A stretch of DNA of 64,000 bases from Pseudomonas orientalis (GCF_002934065.1 NZ_CP018049.1:1052501-1116500), one strand, 5' to 3'; shown: positions 17,280-26,496, counted from the first letter of the stretch. A program made the numbers and translations. Notes: a model not told the origin generated them from the sequence alone.

Positions 17280-18791
17280 GTGCCGCGTCGCATCAGCAGA
17301 GAGCTGAAGACTCTCAGTGTTTGGGCCTTATCGTTAGCAATAAGCGGCTGCATCGGAACCTCTGGCATCGGCCCCCGGGGCCAGGCCTTGGACGCCAATG
17401 ATCTGGCCACCGACGAAGCGATCCAGAGCGCCGCCAGCGACGCCCATTGGCCCACCGCGCAATGGTGGCGAGCCTACGGCGATCCGCAGCTCAACCGCTG
17501 GGTTGAACTCGCCACGCAAGACAGCCCGAGTATGGCCGTGGCCGCCGCACGGGTGCGTGAAGCGCGCGCGCTGGCCGGGGTGGCCGAGTCGGCAGAGTCC
17601 CTGCAGATCAACAGCGACACCACGCTCAAACGCCACAACTGGCCCAAGGATCAGTTTTACGGCCCCGGCGAGTTGAGCGGTGCGAACACGTGGGACAATA
17701 ACGCGTCCCTGGGCTTGAGTTATGCCCTCGACCTGTGGGGCCGTGAAAGCAATGCCACCGAGCGTGCCGTCGACCTGGCCCATATGAGTGTCGCCCAGGC
17801 GCGCCAGGCCCAGCTCGAGCTGCAGAACAACCTGGTGCGCGTCTATATCCAGTTGTCCTTGCACTACGCCGAGCGCGATATCGTCGCGGCCACCCTGGCC
17901 CAGCAACACCAGATCCTGGATCTGGCCAACAAGCGCCTGAACGCCGGGATCGGCACGCACCTGGAGGTCAGCCAGGCCGAAACCCCACTGCCGGAAACCC
18001 ACCGTCAACTGGATGCGCTCGATGAGCAAATCGCCCTGAGCCGCAACCAGCTGGCGGCGTTGGCCGGCAAAGGGCCGGGGCAGGGCGCGCAGCTGCAACG
18101 CCCGAGCCTGTCGCTTGCCGCCCCGTTGAAGTTGCCCTCGACCTTGCCCGCGCAGTTGCTGGGCCAGCGTCCGGATATCGTCGCCCGTCGCTGGCAGGTG
18201 GCGGCCCAGGCGCGGGGTATTGATGTCGCCCACGCGGGCTTCTATCCCAACGTCGACCTGGTCGGCAGCCTCGGTTACATGGCCACCGGTGGCGGCATGC
18301 TGGCGTTCCTGGCGGGCAAGAAATTCAACTACAACGTCGGCCCGGCAATCACCCTGCCGATCTTTGACGGTGGGCGTCTGCGTGCCGAGCTGGGTGAAGC
18401 CAGCGCCGGTTATGACAGTGCCGTGGCGCAGTACAACCAGACCCTGGTCAATGCGCTCAAGGGCATCAGTGACCAGTTGATCCGCCGCGAGTCCATGGAC
18501 AAGCAGGCGTCGTTTGCCGCGCAATCGGTGGCGTCGGCGCAGAAAACCTACGACATCGCCACCATCGCCTACCAACGCGGCCTCACCGACTACCTCAATG
18601 TGCTGAACGCCCAGACCCTGCTGTTTCGTCAGCAGCAGATGGAGCAACAGGTTCAGGCCGCGCGCCTGAGTGCCCACGCCGAACTGGTCACCGCCCTGGG
18701 CGGTGGCCTCGGTGCCGGCGACGATACTCCGCGTAACGACAAGACCTTCCCCAGCAAGACTCCTGCGGCGCTGGCCGTATTCGATCACTGA
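17280..18791 (+). CDS. Outer-membrane efflux lipoprotein (NodT/OprM type)
   Basis: A 503-residue TolC-like channel subunit. The N-terminus carries a lipobox (SLAISGC), so the mature protein is lipidated at Cys. Two repeats of the OEP domain follow, each with long helices (VAAARVREARALAGVAES; LAHMSVAQARQAQLELQNN) and strands (NASLGLSYALDLWGRE; YNVGPAITLPIFDGGRLRAE). The GTG at 17280 is chosen with AGGAA upstream; the frame is open earlier. It leads a tight operon with the FUSC permease (4 nt gap), a DUF1656 peptide and an HlyD-type adaptor, so it is the exit duct for that pump. Confidence 0.93.
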   Translation: MPRRISRELKTLSVWALSLAISGCIGTSGIGPRGQALDANDLATDEAIQSAASDAHWPTAQWWRAYGDPQLNRWVELATQDSPSMAVAAARVREARALAGVAESAESLQINSDTTLKRHNWPKDQFYGPGELSGANTWDNNASLGLSYALDLWGRESNATERAVDLAHMSVAQARQAQLELQNNLVRVYIQLSLHYAERDIVAATLAQQHQILDLANKRLNAGIGTHLEVSQAETPLPETHRQLDALDEQIALSRNQLAALAGKGPGQGAQLQRPSLSLAAPLKLPSTLPAQLLGQRPDIVARRWQVAAQARGIDVAHAGFYPNVDLVGSLGYMATGGGMLAFLAGKKFNYNVGPAITLPIFDGGRLRAELGEASAGYDSAVAQYNQTLVNALKGISDQLIRRESMDKQASFAAQSVASAQKTYDIATIAYQRGLTDYLNVLNAQTLLFRQQQMEQQVQAARLSAHAELVTALGGGLGAGDDTPRNDKTFPSKTPAALAVFDH

Positions 18792-18795
18792 GTAA

Positions 18796-20979
18796 ATGGC
18801 GATGACCTCCTTGCCTGCACCATTGCGCCGGCTGCACGCCCTTGAGTGGCGCCGTGGTTTTTTCGACTGGGCACGCAGCGATGGCGTGACCTGGGTGTAT
18901 ATCTTCAAGGTGCTGCTCGCCGCATTCCTCACCCTGTGGCTGGCGATGCGCCTGGAACTGCCGCAGCCGCGCACCGCAATGATCACGGTGTTTATCGTGA
19001 TGCAACCGCAGAGCGGCCAGGTGTTTGCCAAGAGCTTTTACCGCTTCCTCGGTACGCTGGCGGGGTCTGCGGTGATGGTGCTGCTGATCGCATTGTTTGC
19101 GCAGAACACCGAACTGTTCCTCGGCGCCCTGGCCATCTGGGTGGGCATCTGCACCGCCGGCGCCACGCGTAATCGCAATTTTCGCGCCTACGGGTTTGTG
19201 CTCGCCGGCTACACGGCGGCGATGGTCGGTTTGCCGGCCCTGGCCCACCCGGACGGCGCCTTTATGGCGGCGGTGTGGCGGGTGTTGGAAATCTCCCTGG
19301 GGATTCTCTGCTCGACGCTGGTCAGCGCCGCGATCCTGCCACAGACCTCCAGCGCCGCGATGCGCAATGCGCTCTATCAACGTTTCGGGGTGTTCGCGCT
19401 GTTTGTCACCGACGGCCTGCGCGGACGCAGCCGGCGTGAAGCCTTTGAAAGCGCCAACGTGCGCTTTATCGCCGAAGCGGTTGGTCTGGAGGGCCTGCGC
19501 AGCGTCACCGTGTTCGAAGACCCGCACATGCGTCGGCGCAACGGGCGGCTCAGTCGCCTTAACAGCGAATTCATGAGCCTCACCACACGCTTCAACGCCT
19601 TGCATCAGTTGCTGGCGCGACTGCGCGCCGACGCCGCCGATCATGTGGCGGCGGCGATCAAGCCTGGCCTGCAGGACCTGGCCGAAGTGCTCGACGGTTT
19701 TTCCGCACGCGCCCTGACCAGCCCCGACGCGGCGCGGCTGGTCAATTTGCTCAGCGCCTACAAGGACAGCTTGCCCGCCAAGGTGCGCAGCCTGCGCGCG
19801 ACCTTTCAGGAAGGCGAGCCCACCGAAGCCGAGCAGCTAGACTTTCATACCGCCTACGAGTTGTTGTACCGCTTTGTCGACGACCTGCACAACTATGCGC
19901 AAACCCACGCCTCCCTGGCCGATCACCGTCACGCACGGGAAGACTGGAACGAGGTCTATACGCCGAAAACCAACTGGCTTGCCTGCGCTGCCGCCGGTAT
20001 ACGCGCCTCGTTCATCCTGATCGTGCTCGGCAGCTACTGGGTGGCCACTGCCTGGCCCAGTGGTGCAACCATGACCCTGATCGCAGCCGCCACGGTCGGG
20101 CTGTCCGCTGCGACGCCCAACCCCAAGCGCATGGCCTTCCAGATGGCGTGCGGCACCTTGATCGGTGCGCTGGTGGGCTTTGTCGAAATGTTCTTCGTGT
20201 TTCCCTTGATCGATGGCTTCCCGCTGCTGTGCGTGATGCTCGCGCCGGTGATCATCTTCGGCGCCTTCCTCGCCTCCCGCCCGCAGTACGCTGGGGTCGG
20301 CGTGGGCTTGCTGATCTTCTTCAGCACGGGTTCGGTGCCGGATAACCTGACGGTCTATAACCCCTACCTCTTTATCAACGACTACATCGCCATGGTCATC
20401 GGCATGCTGGTGTGCGCGGCAGCCGGAGCGATCATCCTGCCGCCCAACAGCCGCTGGCTGTGGCAGCGCCTGGAGCAGGACCTGCGCGAGCAAGTGGTGT
20501 ACGCGATCAGCGGCAAGCTCAAGGGCCTGGCGTCGAGCTTTGAAAGCCGCACCCGTGACCTGCTGCACCAGGCCTATGGCCTCGCCGCCGGCCAGCCGCG
20601 GGTGCAGCGCGACCTGCTGCGCTGGATGTTTGTGGTGCTGGAGGTGGGGCACGCGATCATCGAGTTGCGCAAGGAACAGGCGATCCTGCCGGTGCATCCG
20701 GCGTACGCCGAATCCCAGCCGTGGCGCCAGGCGATCCGCGTGATGGGTCGCTCGTTGGTGCGGTTGTTCCTGCAACCCAGCGCCAGCAACCTGGAGCGCG
20801 GGCTGATCGCCGTCGACCATGCGATCAGCCGCGTGCAGGCCACCGACGAACCGTTCGCGCCGCACTTCGACACGTCGGCCCTGCGCCGGGTGAAGAGCTA
20901 CCTGCACTTTATCCGCACCTCATTGATGGACCCGCAATCGCCGTTGGCGGCGCTGAAAGGATCTGCAAATGCCCCGTGA
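18796..20979 (+). CDS. FUSC-family inner-membrane exporter (AaeB-like)
   Basis: A 727-residue fusaric-acid-resistance type permease. It has two membrane blocks, about residues 35-180 and 400-560, each with five to six helices, separated by a soluble helical region, and a cytoplasmic C-terminal tail. The family (AaeB, YccS, MdtO) exports aromatic carboxylic acids. Length is near the usual 650-730. An ATG two codons downstream is an equally good start. It overlaps the next gene by 11 nt. Confidence 0.92.
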   Translation: MAMTSLPAPLRRLHALEWRRGFFDWARSDGVTWVYIFKVLLAAFLTLWLAMRLELPQPRTAMITVFIVMQPQSGQVFAKSFYRFLGTLAGSAVMVLLIALFAQNTELFLGALAIWVGICTAGATRNRNFRAYGFVLAGYTAAMVGLPALAHPDGAFMAAVWRVLEISLGILCSTLVSAAILPQTSSAAMRNALYQRFGVFALFVTDGLRGRSRREAFESANVRFIAEAVGLEGLRSVTVFEDPHMRRRNGRLSRLNSEFMSLTTRFNALHQLLARLRADAADHVAAAIKPGLQDLAEVLDGFSARALTSPDAARLVNLLSAYKDSLPAKVRSLRATFQEGEPTEAEQLDFHTAYELLYRFVDDLHNYAQTHASLADHRHAREDWNEVYTPKTNWLACAAAGIRASFILIVLGSYWVATAWPSGATMTLIAAATVGLSAATPNPKRMAFQMACGTLIGALVGFVEMFFVFPLIDGFPLLCVMLAPVIIFGAFLASRPQYAGVGVGLLIFFSTGSVPDNLTVYNPYLFINDYIAMVIGMLVCAAAGAIILPPNSRWLWQRLEQDLREQVVYAISGKLKGLASSFESRTRDLLHQAYGLAAGQPRVQRDLLRWMFVVLEVGHAIIELRKEQAILPVHPAYAESQPWRQAIRVMGRSLVRLFLQPSASNLERGLIAVDHAISRVQATDEPFAPHFDTSALRRVKSYLHFIRTSLMDPQSPLAALKGSANAP

Positions 20980-21169
20980 AATTGCCTTCCACGGCCTTTA
21001 CATGCCGACCATGACCCTGATGTTCCTGGTCGCGGCCGTCCTGGCCTGGGCCCTGGACCGCTTCCTGGCCGGGTTCGACCTGTACCGGTTTTTCTGGCAC
21101 CCGGCGTTGCTGCGCCTGAGCCTGTTCGTTTGCCTGTTCGGCGCCCTGGCGCTGAGCGTCTACCGTTGA
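20969..21169 (+). CDS. DUF1656 small membrane protein (AaeX-like)
   Basis: A 66-residue peptide with two membrane helices (TLMFLVAAVLAWALDRFL and LRLSLFVCLFGALALSVY). Peptides of this family sit between FUSC permease and adaptor genes in many proteobacteria, and AaeX of E. coli is the model. AAAGGA lies 7 nt before the ATG. Its role in the pump is unknown. Confidence 0.9.
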   Translation: MPREIAFHGLYMPTMTLMFLVAAVLAWALDRFLAGFDLYRFFWHPALLRLSLFVCLFGALALSVYR

Positions 21170-21179
21170 GAATGCCCCG

Positions 21180-22040
21180 ATGAAAAAGTTTTTCAGCCTG
21201 CTCGCAACCCTGCTGGTGCTGGCGTTGGCGATCTGGATTGGCCGCACGTTATGGGTGCACTACATGCAGACACCCTGGACCCGCGACGGGCGCGTGCGTG
21301 CCGATATCATCAATGTTGCCGCCGACGTGACTGGCGAAGTGGTCGACGTGCCGGTGCGCGATAACCAGTTGGTAAAAAAGGGCGACCTGCTGATGCAGAT
21401 CGACCCCGAGCATTACCGCATTGCGGTCAAGCAGGCGCAGTCGCTGGTGGCTTCACGCAAAGCCACCTGGGAAATGCGCAAGGTTAACGCCCACCGCCGC
21501 GCCGACCTCGATGCCTTGGTAATCTCCAAAGAAAACCGCGACGACGCCAGCAACATCGCCGACTCGGCCCTGGCCGACTATCAGCATGCCCTGGCGCAAC
21601 TGGAGGCCGCCGAACTCAACTTGAAACGCACCCACGTCGTGGCGGCGGTCGACGGTTATGTCACCAACCTCAATGTGCATCGCGGCGACTACGCGCGCAT
21701 CGGCGAGGCGAAGATGGCCGTGGTGGATATGAACTCGTTCTGGGTCTATGGCTTCTTTGAAGAAACCAAGTTGCCCCACGTGAAGGTCGGTGACACGGCT
21801 GATATGCAATTGATGAGCGGCGAGACCCTCGAGGGCCACGTGGAAAGCATCTCCCGTGGCATCTACGACCGCGACAACCCCGAGAGCCGCGAGCTGATCG
21901 CTGATGTGAACCCGACCTTCAACTGGGTGCGCCTGGCCCAGCGCGTGCCGGTGCGGATCCACATTGATGAAGTGCCGGAAGGTGTGTTGTTGGCGGCAGG
22001 CATTACCTGCACCGTTATCGTCAACCCAACACAAAACTAA
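21180..22040 (+). CDS. HlyD/EmrA-type efflux adaptor (AaeA-like)
   Basis: A 286-residue periplasmic adaptor with one N-terminal anchor (FSLLATLLVLALAIWIGRTLW). It has lipoyl halves NVAADVTGEVVDVPVRDNQLVKKG and THVVAAVDGYVTNLNVHRGD around a short coiled coil, and a barrel domain with VGDTADMQLMSGETLEGHVESI. It bridges the FUSC permease and the outer-membrane lipoprotein of the same operon. As the last gene it is followed directly by a REP doublet. Confidence 0.93.
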   Translation: MKKFFSLLATLLVLALAIWIGRTLWVHYMQTPWTRDGRVRADIINVAADVTGEVVDVPVRDNQLVKKGDLLMQIDPEHYRIAVKQAQSLVASRKATWEMRKVNAHRRADLDALVISKENRDDASNIADSALADYQHALAQLEAAELNLKRTHVVAAVDGYVTNLNVHRGDYARIGEAKMAVVDMNSFWVYGFFEETKLPHVKVGDTADMQLMSGETLEGHVESISRGIYDRDNPESRELIADVNPTFNWVRLAQRVPVRIHIDEVPEGVLLAAGITCTVIVNPTQN

Positions 22041-22057
22041 AAAATGTGGGAGATTCA

Positions 22058-22151
22058 AATGTGGGAGGGGGCTTGCTCCCGATAGCGGTTATGAAGTCAT
22101 AGATTCAGTGACTGACACTCCGCTATCGGGAGCAAGCCCCCTCCCACATTT
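22058..22151. repeat. REP doublet (REPIN), GCTTGCTCCC variant
   Basis: Inverted REP pair with the variant core GGGGGCTTGCTCCCGATAGC. Just before it, at 22042-22051, a stray copy of the first ten bases (AAATGTGGGA) occurs, apparently a partial duplication of the left edge. It separates the convergent ends of the efflux operon and the SnoaL-like gene. Confidence 0.9.
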
Positions 22152-22159
22152 TGACCGCG

Positions 22160-22561
22160 TCAGGCTTTGATAAAAGTCTCATGCAAGTGCCGCCAAAGCA
22201 GCGCGCCACTGGCCTGCTTCTCGAACACTACCGTGGCGCGGCGATCCGTGCGGGTGCCGCTGTCATCCACCTGATGCTCGCGATAAGTCACCGTGGCCCC
22301 GCGCGCGTGCCGGTCTATCCCGGTCATTTCACTCAAGGTGATTTTCAAGCCCGGCCGCATTCCGCCCAGGCGTGTGAACAGCGCGTTGACCCCTGCCGCA
22401 TTGACCCGCGTGCCGGTGGCAGGCGCAACCATGCTGAACTCAGGCGAGAAGCGCGCCAGCAAGTTCTGCAATGTGCCCTCGGGCGCAACGCCGGCAAACC
22501 ATTGCTCGATCTCGACGTGGGTCTGGATCACTTCTTCAAAAAAATCGCTGTAATCAATCAT
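22160..22561 (-). CDS. NTF2/SnoaL-like (DUF4440-type) protein
   Basis: A 133-residue single-domain protein beginning MIDYSDFFEEVIQTHVEIEQW and ending with strands TVVFEKQASGALLWRHLHETF. This is the cone-shaped alpha+beta fold of NTF2-like enzymes and ligand-binding proteins. No catalytic role can be read off. Its ATG overlaps the MFS stop by 4 nt, so it is translated with that transporter. Confidence 0.82.
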   Translation of the reverse strand: MIDYSDFFEEVIQTHVEIEQWFAGVAPEGTLQNLLARFSPEFSMVAPATGTRVNAAGVNALFTRLGGMRPGLKITLSEMTGIDRHARGATVTYREHQVDDSGTRTDRRATVVFEKQASGALLWRHLHETFIKA

Positions 22562-23742
22562 CGGTCAGGCTCGCTGGAGGGGTGAAGCAGTGCGTGTACG
22601 CGGGACGCATCCAGGCGCAGCACTGCGAAAACGGGCAACAGGGTCAGGGCTGCTGCCATCGTGAAGGTTATGGCGAAAGAATCCAAGGCCGAGAGCACTG
22701 CGCTGAGCACGGCGGCGCCTATGCAGAAGCTCAGTTGCCGATTGATATTCCATAACGCACTGGCGTGGCCCATGCGCTCGGCGGGAATGTCGAGAAAGGC
22801 CAGGGTCTGCGCGGTGCTGCTGCACAGGCTGCCGCCAAGGCCCATCAGGGTGTAGGCCGGAATAATCAGGGCAGGCTGGTTGAGCAACAGGATACCGCCG
22901 CATTGCAGCGCCATGCCCACCAGCAGCAGGGGTTTGGGCCCGCAGCGAATGAACAGCTTCGTGCTCAGATAAATCGCCAGTGCCGACGCCATGGCCCACG
23001 GCAACATCAGCGCGCCGGTCTGGGTGGCGTCATAGCCGAGGCCGCGCACATACAGAATGGCAATCAGGCTGGTGCCGATAAAGACCCCGGGAATGCACAG
23101 GTAGGCCAGCATCGCTACGCGCAGCATCGGGCTGGCGAGCTGTTTGACAATGCTGCCCAGGTCCAGGGTCGCACGCACCTTCACGGGCACATCAGGTTTT
23201 ATCCACAGCAAGGCCAGCGCCAGGGTGATCAAGGCCAGGGGCAGGTTGGCGTAGAAAATCCAGCGCCAGGACAGGCTGTCGACAATGACCCCGCCCAGTG
23301 CCGGAGACAGGGCCGGCACCAGCAAGGCCACCGACATCACCCGCGCCGTCAGGTAACTGCGCTCGGCCACAGGAAAGTGCCGATACGCCATGGCTTGCCC
23401 CACGGGAATCAGCAAACCGCCACCGAGACCTTGCAGGACACGCCAGCCGATCAGCGTGTCAATCGAACCGGCCTGGCCGACCATCACCGAGGCCCCGGCG
23501 AACAGCAGCAGGCTCATGGCGATCAGCGAGCGTTCGCCCATCAGCGCCGCCAGCCACACACTCAAGGGGATGATCAGGGTCAGCCCGAGCATGTAGGCGT
23601 TGCTGATCCAGGCCAACTGCGTGACCGAAGCGTGCAGTTCACGGGCGATGTCCGGGTAAGCGACCGTGGCGACAAACATATTCACCAAGTCCAGGGCAAA
23701 GCCCAATAAAAAGATCCAGGCGACTTTCGAGCGGTAGGTCAT
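22558..23742 (-). CDS. MFS drug-type transporter
   Basis: A 394-residue major facilitator with twelve predicted helices. It has motif A-like WLAALMGERSLIAMS after helix 2 and the helix-5 antiporter motif GWRVLQGLGGGLLIPVGQA and VPALSPALGGVIVDSLSWRWIFYANLPLA. These mark drug/H+ antiporters of the Bcr/EmrB type. Divergent LysR gene and shared palindrome at 23817 suggest inducible control. Substrate unknown. Confidence 0.92.
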   Translation of the reverse strand: MTYRSKVAWIFLLGFALDLVNMFVATVAYPDIARELHASVTQLAWISNAYMLGLTLIIPLSVWLAALMGERSLIAMSLLLFAGASVMVGQAGSIDTLIGWRVLQGLGGGLLIPVGQAMAYRHFPVAERSYLTARVMSVALLVPALSPALGGVIVDSLSWRWIFYANLPLALITLALALLWIKPDVPVKVRATLDLGSIVKQLASPMLRVAMLAYLCIPGVFIGTSLIAILYVRGLGYDATQTGALMLPWAMASALAIYLSTKLFIRCGPKPLLLVGMALQCGGILLLNQPALIIPAYTLMGLGGSLCSSTAQTLAFLDIPAERMGHASALWNINRQLSFCIGAAVLSAVLSALDSFAITFTMAAALTLLPVFAVLRLDASRVHALLHPSSEPDR

Positions 23743-23816
23743 GAATGCGGTCCTGCGAGTGAAGCGGGCAGGGTAGGCGCGATAAGCGGCTTGGGCTACG
23801 TCGGTTTGCCTGCTAG

Positions 23817-23839
23817 TTTGTCAAAAATATTTTGACAAA
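23817..23839. promoter_or_regulatory. Perfect palindrome between MFS and LysR genes
   Basis: Arms TTTGTCAAAA and TTTTGACAAA, 10 bp each and perfectly complementary, flank the centre ATA. The site lies 78 nt before the MFS start and ends 14 nt before the LysR start, directly ahead of its AAGGAGG. Likely the binding site through which the LysR protein controls itself and the MFS/SnoaL pair. Confidence 0.6.
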
Positions 23840-23853
23840 GGAGGGCGCGGCCT

Positions 23854-24711
23854 ATGGTCAGCCTGGATCGTTTCGATACCTTCAAGGCCGTGGTCGAAGC
23901 CGGCTCACTGACGGCGGCGGCCGATTTGCTCGGGCAAACACGCGCCGTAGTCAGCTTCAACCTCAAGCGCCTGGAGGCGGAGCTGGGGGTTACCCTGCTC
24001 ACGCGCAATACCCGCCAGTTGGCACTGACCGACGCGGGCGAACGCTTCTACCTGCGCTGCACGCGTATGCTCGAAGAGGCCCGTCTGGCGGTGGAGGAAG
24101 CCCGCTCCGAACACGCCCAGCTCAAAGGCACGCTGCGCATCACCACCACCGTCGAATATGCCCTGGCCGTGGTCGCCTCGGCAGTGGAAGCCTTTCGCCG
24201 CCTGCACCCGGACTTGAATATCCACTTATCCACATCCTCCACCCATGCCGATCTGATTTCAGAGCGTTTTGACGTGGCAATACGCCTGGGGCGGCTGTTG
24301 GACTCCACCCACCGCGCCGTGCAGTTATCGAGGTTCGAGGTGTTTGCCGTTGCGGCACCGCAGTTTGCCGGGATTCGTACCCTGGATGAGTTGCAGCAGG
24401 TCCCCCGGCTTGGCCACGGCCGCTTGACCGAGTTGAGCGTGACCGACCCGGCAGGCAGTGAACACCACTACCGCGCCGGCCCTGCCGCGTTGGTGGCCGA
24501 CAGCGCGGCGGTGCTCCAGGCGTTTGCCGTACGTGGCCACGGTGTGGCGGTCCTGCCGCAATGGCTGGTGCGGGAGGATCTGGATGCCGGTCGGCTGGTG
24601 CGCGTGTTGGCGGATCATCGCTTCGCGCCCCAAGGGGTGTATGCGATGTATCCGGACACGCGGCATTTGCCGCTGAAAGTGCGGGCGTTTATTGATTTTA
24701 TGAAGGGCTAG
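23854..24711 (+). CDS. LysR-family transcriptional regulator
   Basis: A 285-residue LysR regulator, with helix-turn-helix FKAVVEAGSLTAAADLLGQTRAVVSFNLKRLE and the usual effector domain (residues 90-285). AAAGGAGG lies 9 nt before the ATG. It diverges from the MFS/SnoaL unit, which is the most likely target, and its 3' end overlaps the convergent SDR gene by 4 nt. Note the recognition helix (TRAVVSFNLKRLE) lacks the common SxSAVSxxI form. Confidence 0.92.
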   Translation: MVSLDRFDTFKAVVEAGSLTAAADLLGQTRAVVSFNLKRLEAELGVTLLTRNTRQLALTDAGERFYLRCTRMLEEARLAVEEARSEHAQLKGTLRITTTVEYALAVVASAVEAFRRLHPDLNIHLSTSSTHADLISERFDVAIRLGRLLDSTHRAVQLSRFEVFAVAAPQFAGIRTLDELQQVPRLGHGRLTELSVTDPAGSEHHYRAGPAALVADSAAVLQAFAVRGHGVAVLPQWLVREDLDAGRLVRVLADHRFAPQGVYAMYPDTRHLPLKVRAFIDFMKG

Positions 24712-25520
24712 AGCTTGCCATCCAACCCAAAGCGCTTCTTCAACACCTTCTCCAGCAACCCCTTGGGCAACAGCGCCGCCATCAACGGCAACGCGCGGCT
24801 GCCGTTGCCCGAGCGCAACAGGCGCGGGGGCTGCGTGTGTTGCACGGCCTTGAGTACATCCGCCGCAAATTCACTGGCTGGGGTTGGCTTGTCCTGAGAC
24901 GCCTGACTGCGCGCACGGATACCTTCGCGCAACGGCCACCAGGGTGATTGTTCGTTGATCAGCAATTCGGCCTCGGCGCCGGCGTTTTTTGCAAAGCTTG
25001 TATTGATTGCGCCGGGCTGTACTTCCATGACCCGTACACCGAACGGCGCCAGCTCCATGCGCAACGCATCGCTCAAGGCATGCACGGCGGCTTTTGACGC
25101 GCAATAGGCGCCGGCGAACGGCGTGACCAATACGCCGGAAACACTGCCGATATTCACCACCAGGCCCTTGCTGCGGCGCAGCGCGGGGAACAGCGCCTGG
25201 GTCACGCCGACGATGGAAAACACATTGGTTTCGAACTGACGCTGCATCGCCTCCGTGCCGCCGTCGAGCAGCGGGCCCATCGCGCCGTAGCCGGCGTTGT
25301 TGACCAGCACATCCAGCTCGTCCAACTGTTCGGCCAGGCGTTGCAGTGCGGCGCGGTCGTTGACGTCCAGTTGCACGGCGTTGAAACCGGCGGCGGTGAG
25401 AGCTTCGACGTCATCGGTGCGGCGGGCGCTGGCCCACACCTGGAAGCCTGCGGCTTTGAAGGCGTCGGCCAGGGCGCGGCCAATGCCGCTGGAACAACCG
25501 GTGATCAGTACGTTGGGCAT
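24708..25520 (-). CDS. Short-chain dehydrogenase/reductase
   Basis: A 270-residue classical SDR. The cofactor motif is TGCSSGIGRALADAF, with NNAGYG, the catalytic Ser in NIGSVSG, and the YxxxK pair in YCASKAAV. The sequence ASARRTDDVEAL after beta-2 fits NADP(H) preference. The C-terminal part contains a long helix ending KRFGLDGKL. Substrate unknown. It is followed 14 nt upstream on the same strand by the small membrane protein gene, so the two may be cotranscribed. Confidence 0.92.
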   Translation of the reverse strand: MPNVLITGCSSGIGRALADAFKAAGFQVWASARRTDDVEALTAAGFNAVQLDVNDRAALQRLAEQLDELDVLVNNAGYGAMGPLLDGGTEAMQRQFETNVFSIVGVTQALFPALRRSKGLVVNIGSVSGVLVTPFAGAYCASKAAVHALSDALRMELAPFGVRVMEVQPGAINTSFAKNAGAEAELLINEQSPWWPLREGIRARSQASQDKPTPASEFAADVLKAVQHTQPPRLLRSGNGSRALPLMAALLPKGLLEKVLKKRFGLDGKL

Positions 25521-25534
25521 GGGGCTATCCTTTG

Positions 25535-25999
25535 TCAGTCCGAGAAACTGCCTTGCAGGTGCTCGGCGCGAAATTCCAGGGTTTGTGGGCGATAGCCGGG
25601 GCGCAGTGGCGGGGCGGGCAGGCAGTCTTCCCAGGTGGCGCCCGCTTGTAGTTCACCAGGGCCACGATAGCGTGGGGCGGCGTAGACGTTGTCGGCCAGG
25701 TTGACCGTATCGCCCGGGGCATACGCGGCGACGCGCCAGCGAAGTTCGGTGAGCGGTACGTCGTTGCCGTTGTTGAGTGTCAGCTTCAGGGGGCGTTCGG
25801 CGGGGCATTCCTGTGGGGTGTAGGTGATGCGCAGCTCAAGGCGCGCCAGTTGCGCGGCTTCGCGGTTGTCCAGCCAGACTACCCAGACGGCGACCAAACC
25901 CAGGCCGACGGCGGCGGCCAGCGATACCGGCAGGGCTTTGGCGGGGTAGCGCAGCAGCAGGATCAGCCAGGTGATGATCAGGAGAACGCCGAAAAACAT
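25535..25999 (-). CDS. Small multidomain membrane protein of unknown function
   Basis: A 154-residue protein with two N-terminal helices (FFGVLLIITWLILLL and LPVSLAAAVGLGLVAVWVVWL) and an extracytoplasmic beta-rich domain of about 100 residues with two Cys (CPAERP, EDCLPAP) that could form a disulfide. GAGGTGG before ATG 25999 sets the start. The domain looks immunoglobulin-like (LKLTLNNGNDVPLTELRWRVAAY). I do not recognise a named family. Confidence 0.8.
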   Translation of the reverse strand: MFFGVLLIITWLILLLRYPAKALPVSLAAAVGLGLVAVWVVWLDNREAAQLARLELRITYTPQECPAERPLKLTLNNGNDVPLTELRWRVAAYAPGDTVNLADNVYAAPRYRGPGELQAGATWEDCLPAPPLRPGYRPQTLEFRAEHLQGSFSD

Positions 26000-26087
26000 G
26001 GAGACCACCTCGAATTGGGAATGAGCATCCTAACTTAAGCGTAGGTGGGATTGGTTAGCTTGATTGCTGTGGTGGCCGTGCGGGCCT

Positions 26088-26160
26088 CATCGGGGGCAAG
26101 CCCCCTCCCACATTTGAATGTGTTCACAACTCAAAGGTGGGAGGGGGCTTGCCCCCGATG
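26088..26160. repeat. REP pair in the opposite (outward) arrangement
   Basis: Two REP cores are present but arranged as ATCGGGGGC...CTCCCACA then TGGGAGGGGG...CCCCCGAT, the reverse of every other pair in this window. About 26 bases separate them. It probably reflects two independent or rearranged REP units. Confidence 0.85.
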
Positions 26161-26166
26161 ACTTAC

Positions 26167-26441
26167 TTACTGAGCCGCAGCGTCCACCTGCAAGCCTTCG
26201 ATGGAGGCCTCGACCAATGCCAAGCCGGTTTCGGCCAATTGCAGGCTCGCCCAATTCAGGCAGCTCTGGTGTTCAGTGCATAAATCCTGAGCGGCCAGGG
26301 TGAGGACTCGGGCGGTGCCCAGTACATGGCTGGCATGTTCCAGCGCATGTTCGATGGGGATGCCGGGTTGTACGGAAAACAGGGTGCCTCATTCCGGTCG
26401 CAGACGCCGAAAGGGGTGGGGCGGGTGGTTTGTTTGGACAT
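26167..26441 (-). pseudogene. DUF3077-like gene with a 1-base frameshift
   Basis: From ATG 26441 (AAGGAGC 7 nt upstream) the frame reads MSKQTTRPTPFGVCDRNEAP and then degenerates, stopping at about 26256. Shifting by one base at the C-run near 26382 restores a coherent continuation: LFSVQPGIPIEHALEHAS, VLGTARVLTLAAQDLC and an end at TAA 26169-26167. The restored protein would be 91 residues, the usual size of the small DUF3077 proteins common in Pseudomonas. The natural explanation is loss of one C in GCACCCCTG. Either the gene is inactive, expression uses a slip, or this is a sequencing error. Function of the family is unknown. Confidence 0.75.
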
Positions 26442-26496
26442 TATCTTGCTCCTTGAGAAAAAGAAGCTGCCTCTGATCGCCGTCAAACGATTGGGT

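Noticed and set aside
17334..19031. A 565-codon minus-strand frame spanning the efflux lipoprotein and FUSC genes
   Set aside because: It crosses a real gene boundary and has no recognisable motif; antisense shadow.
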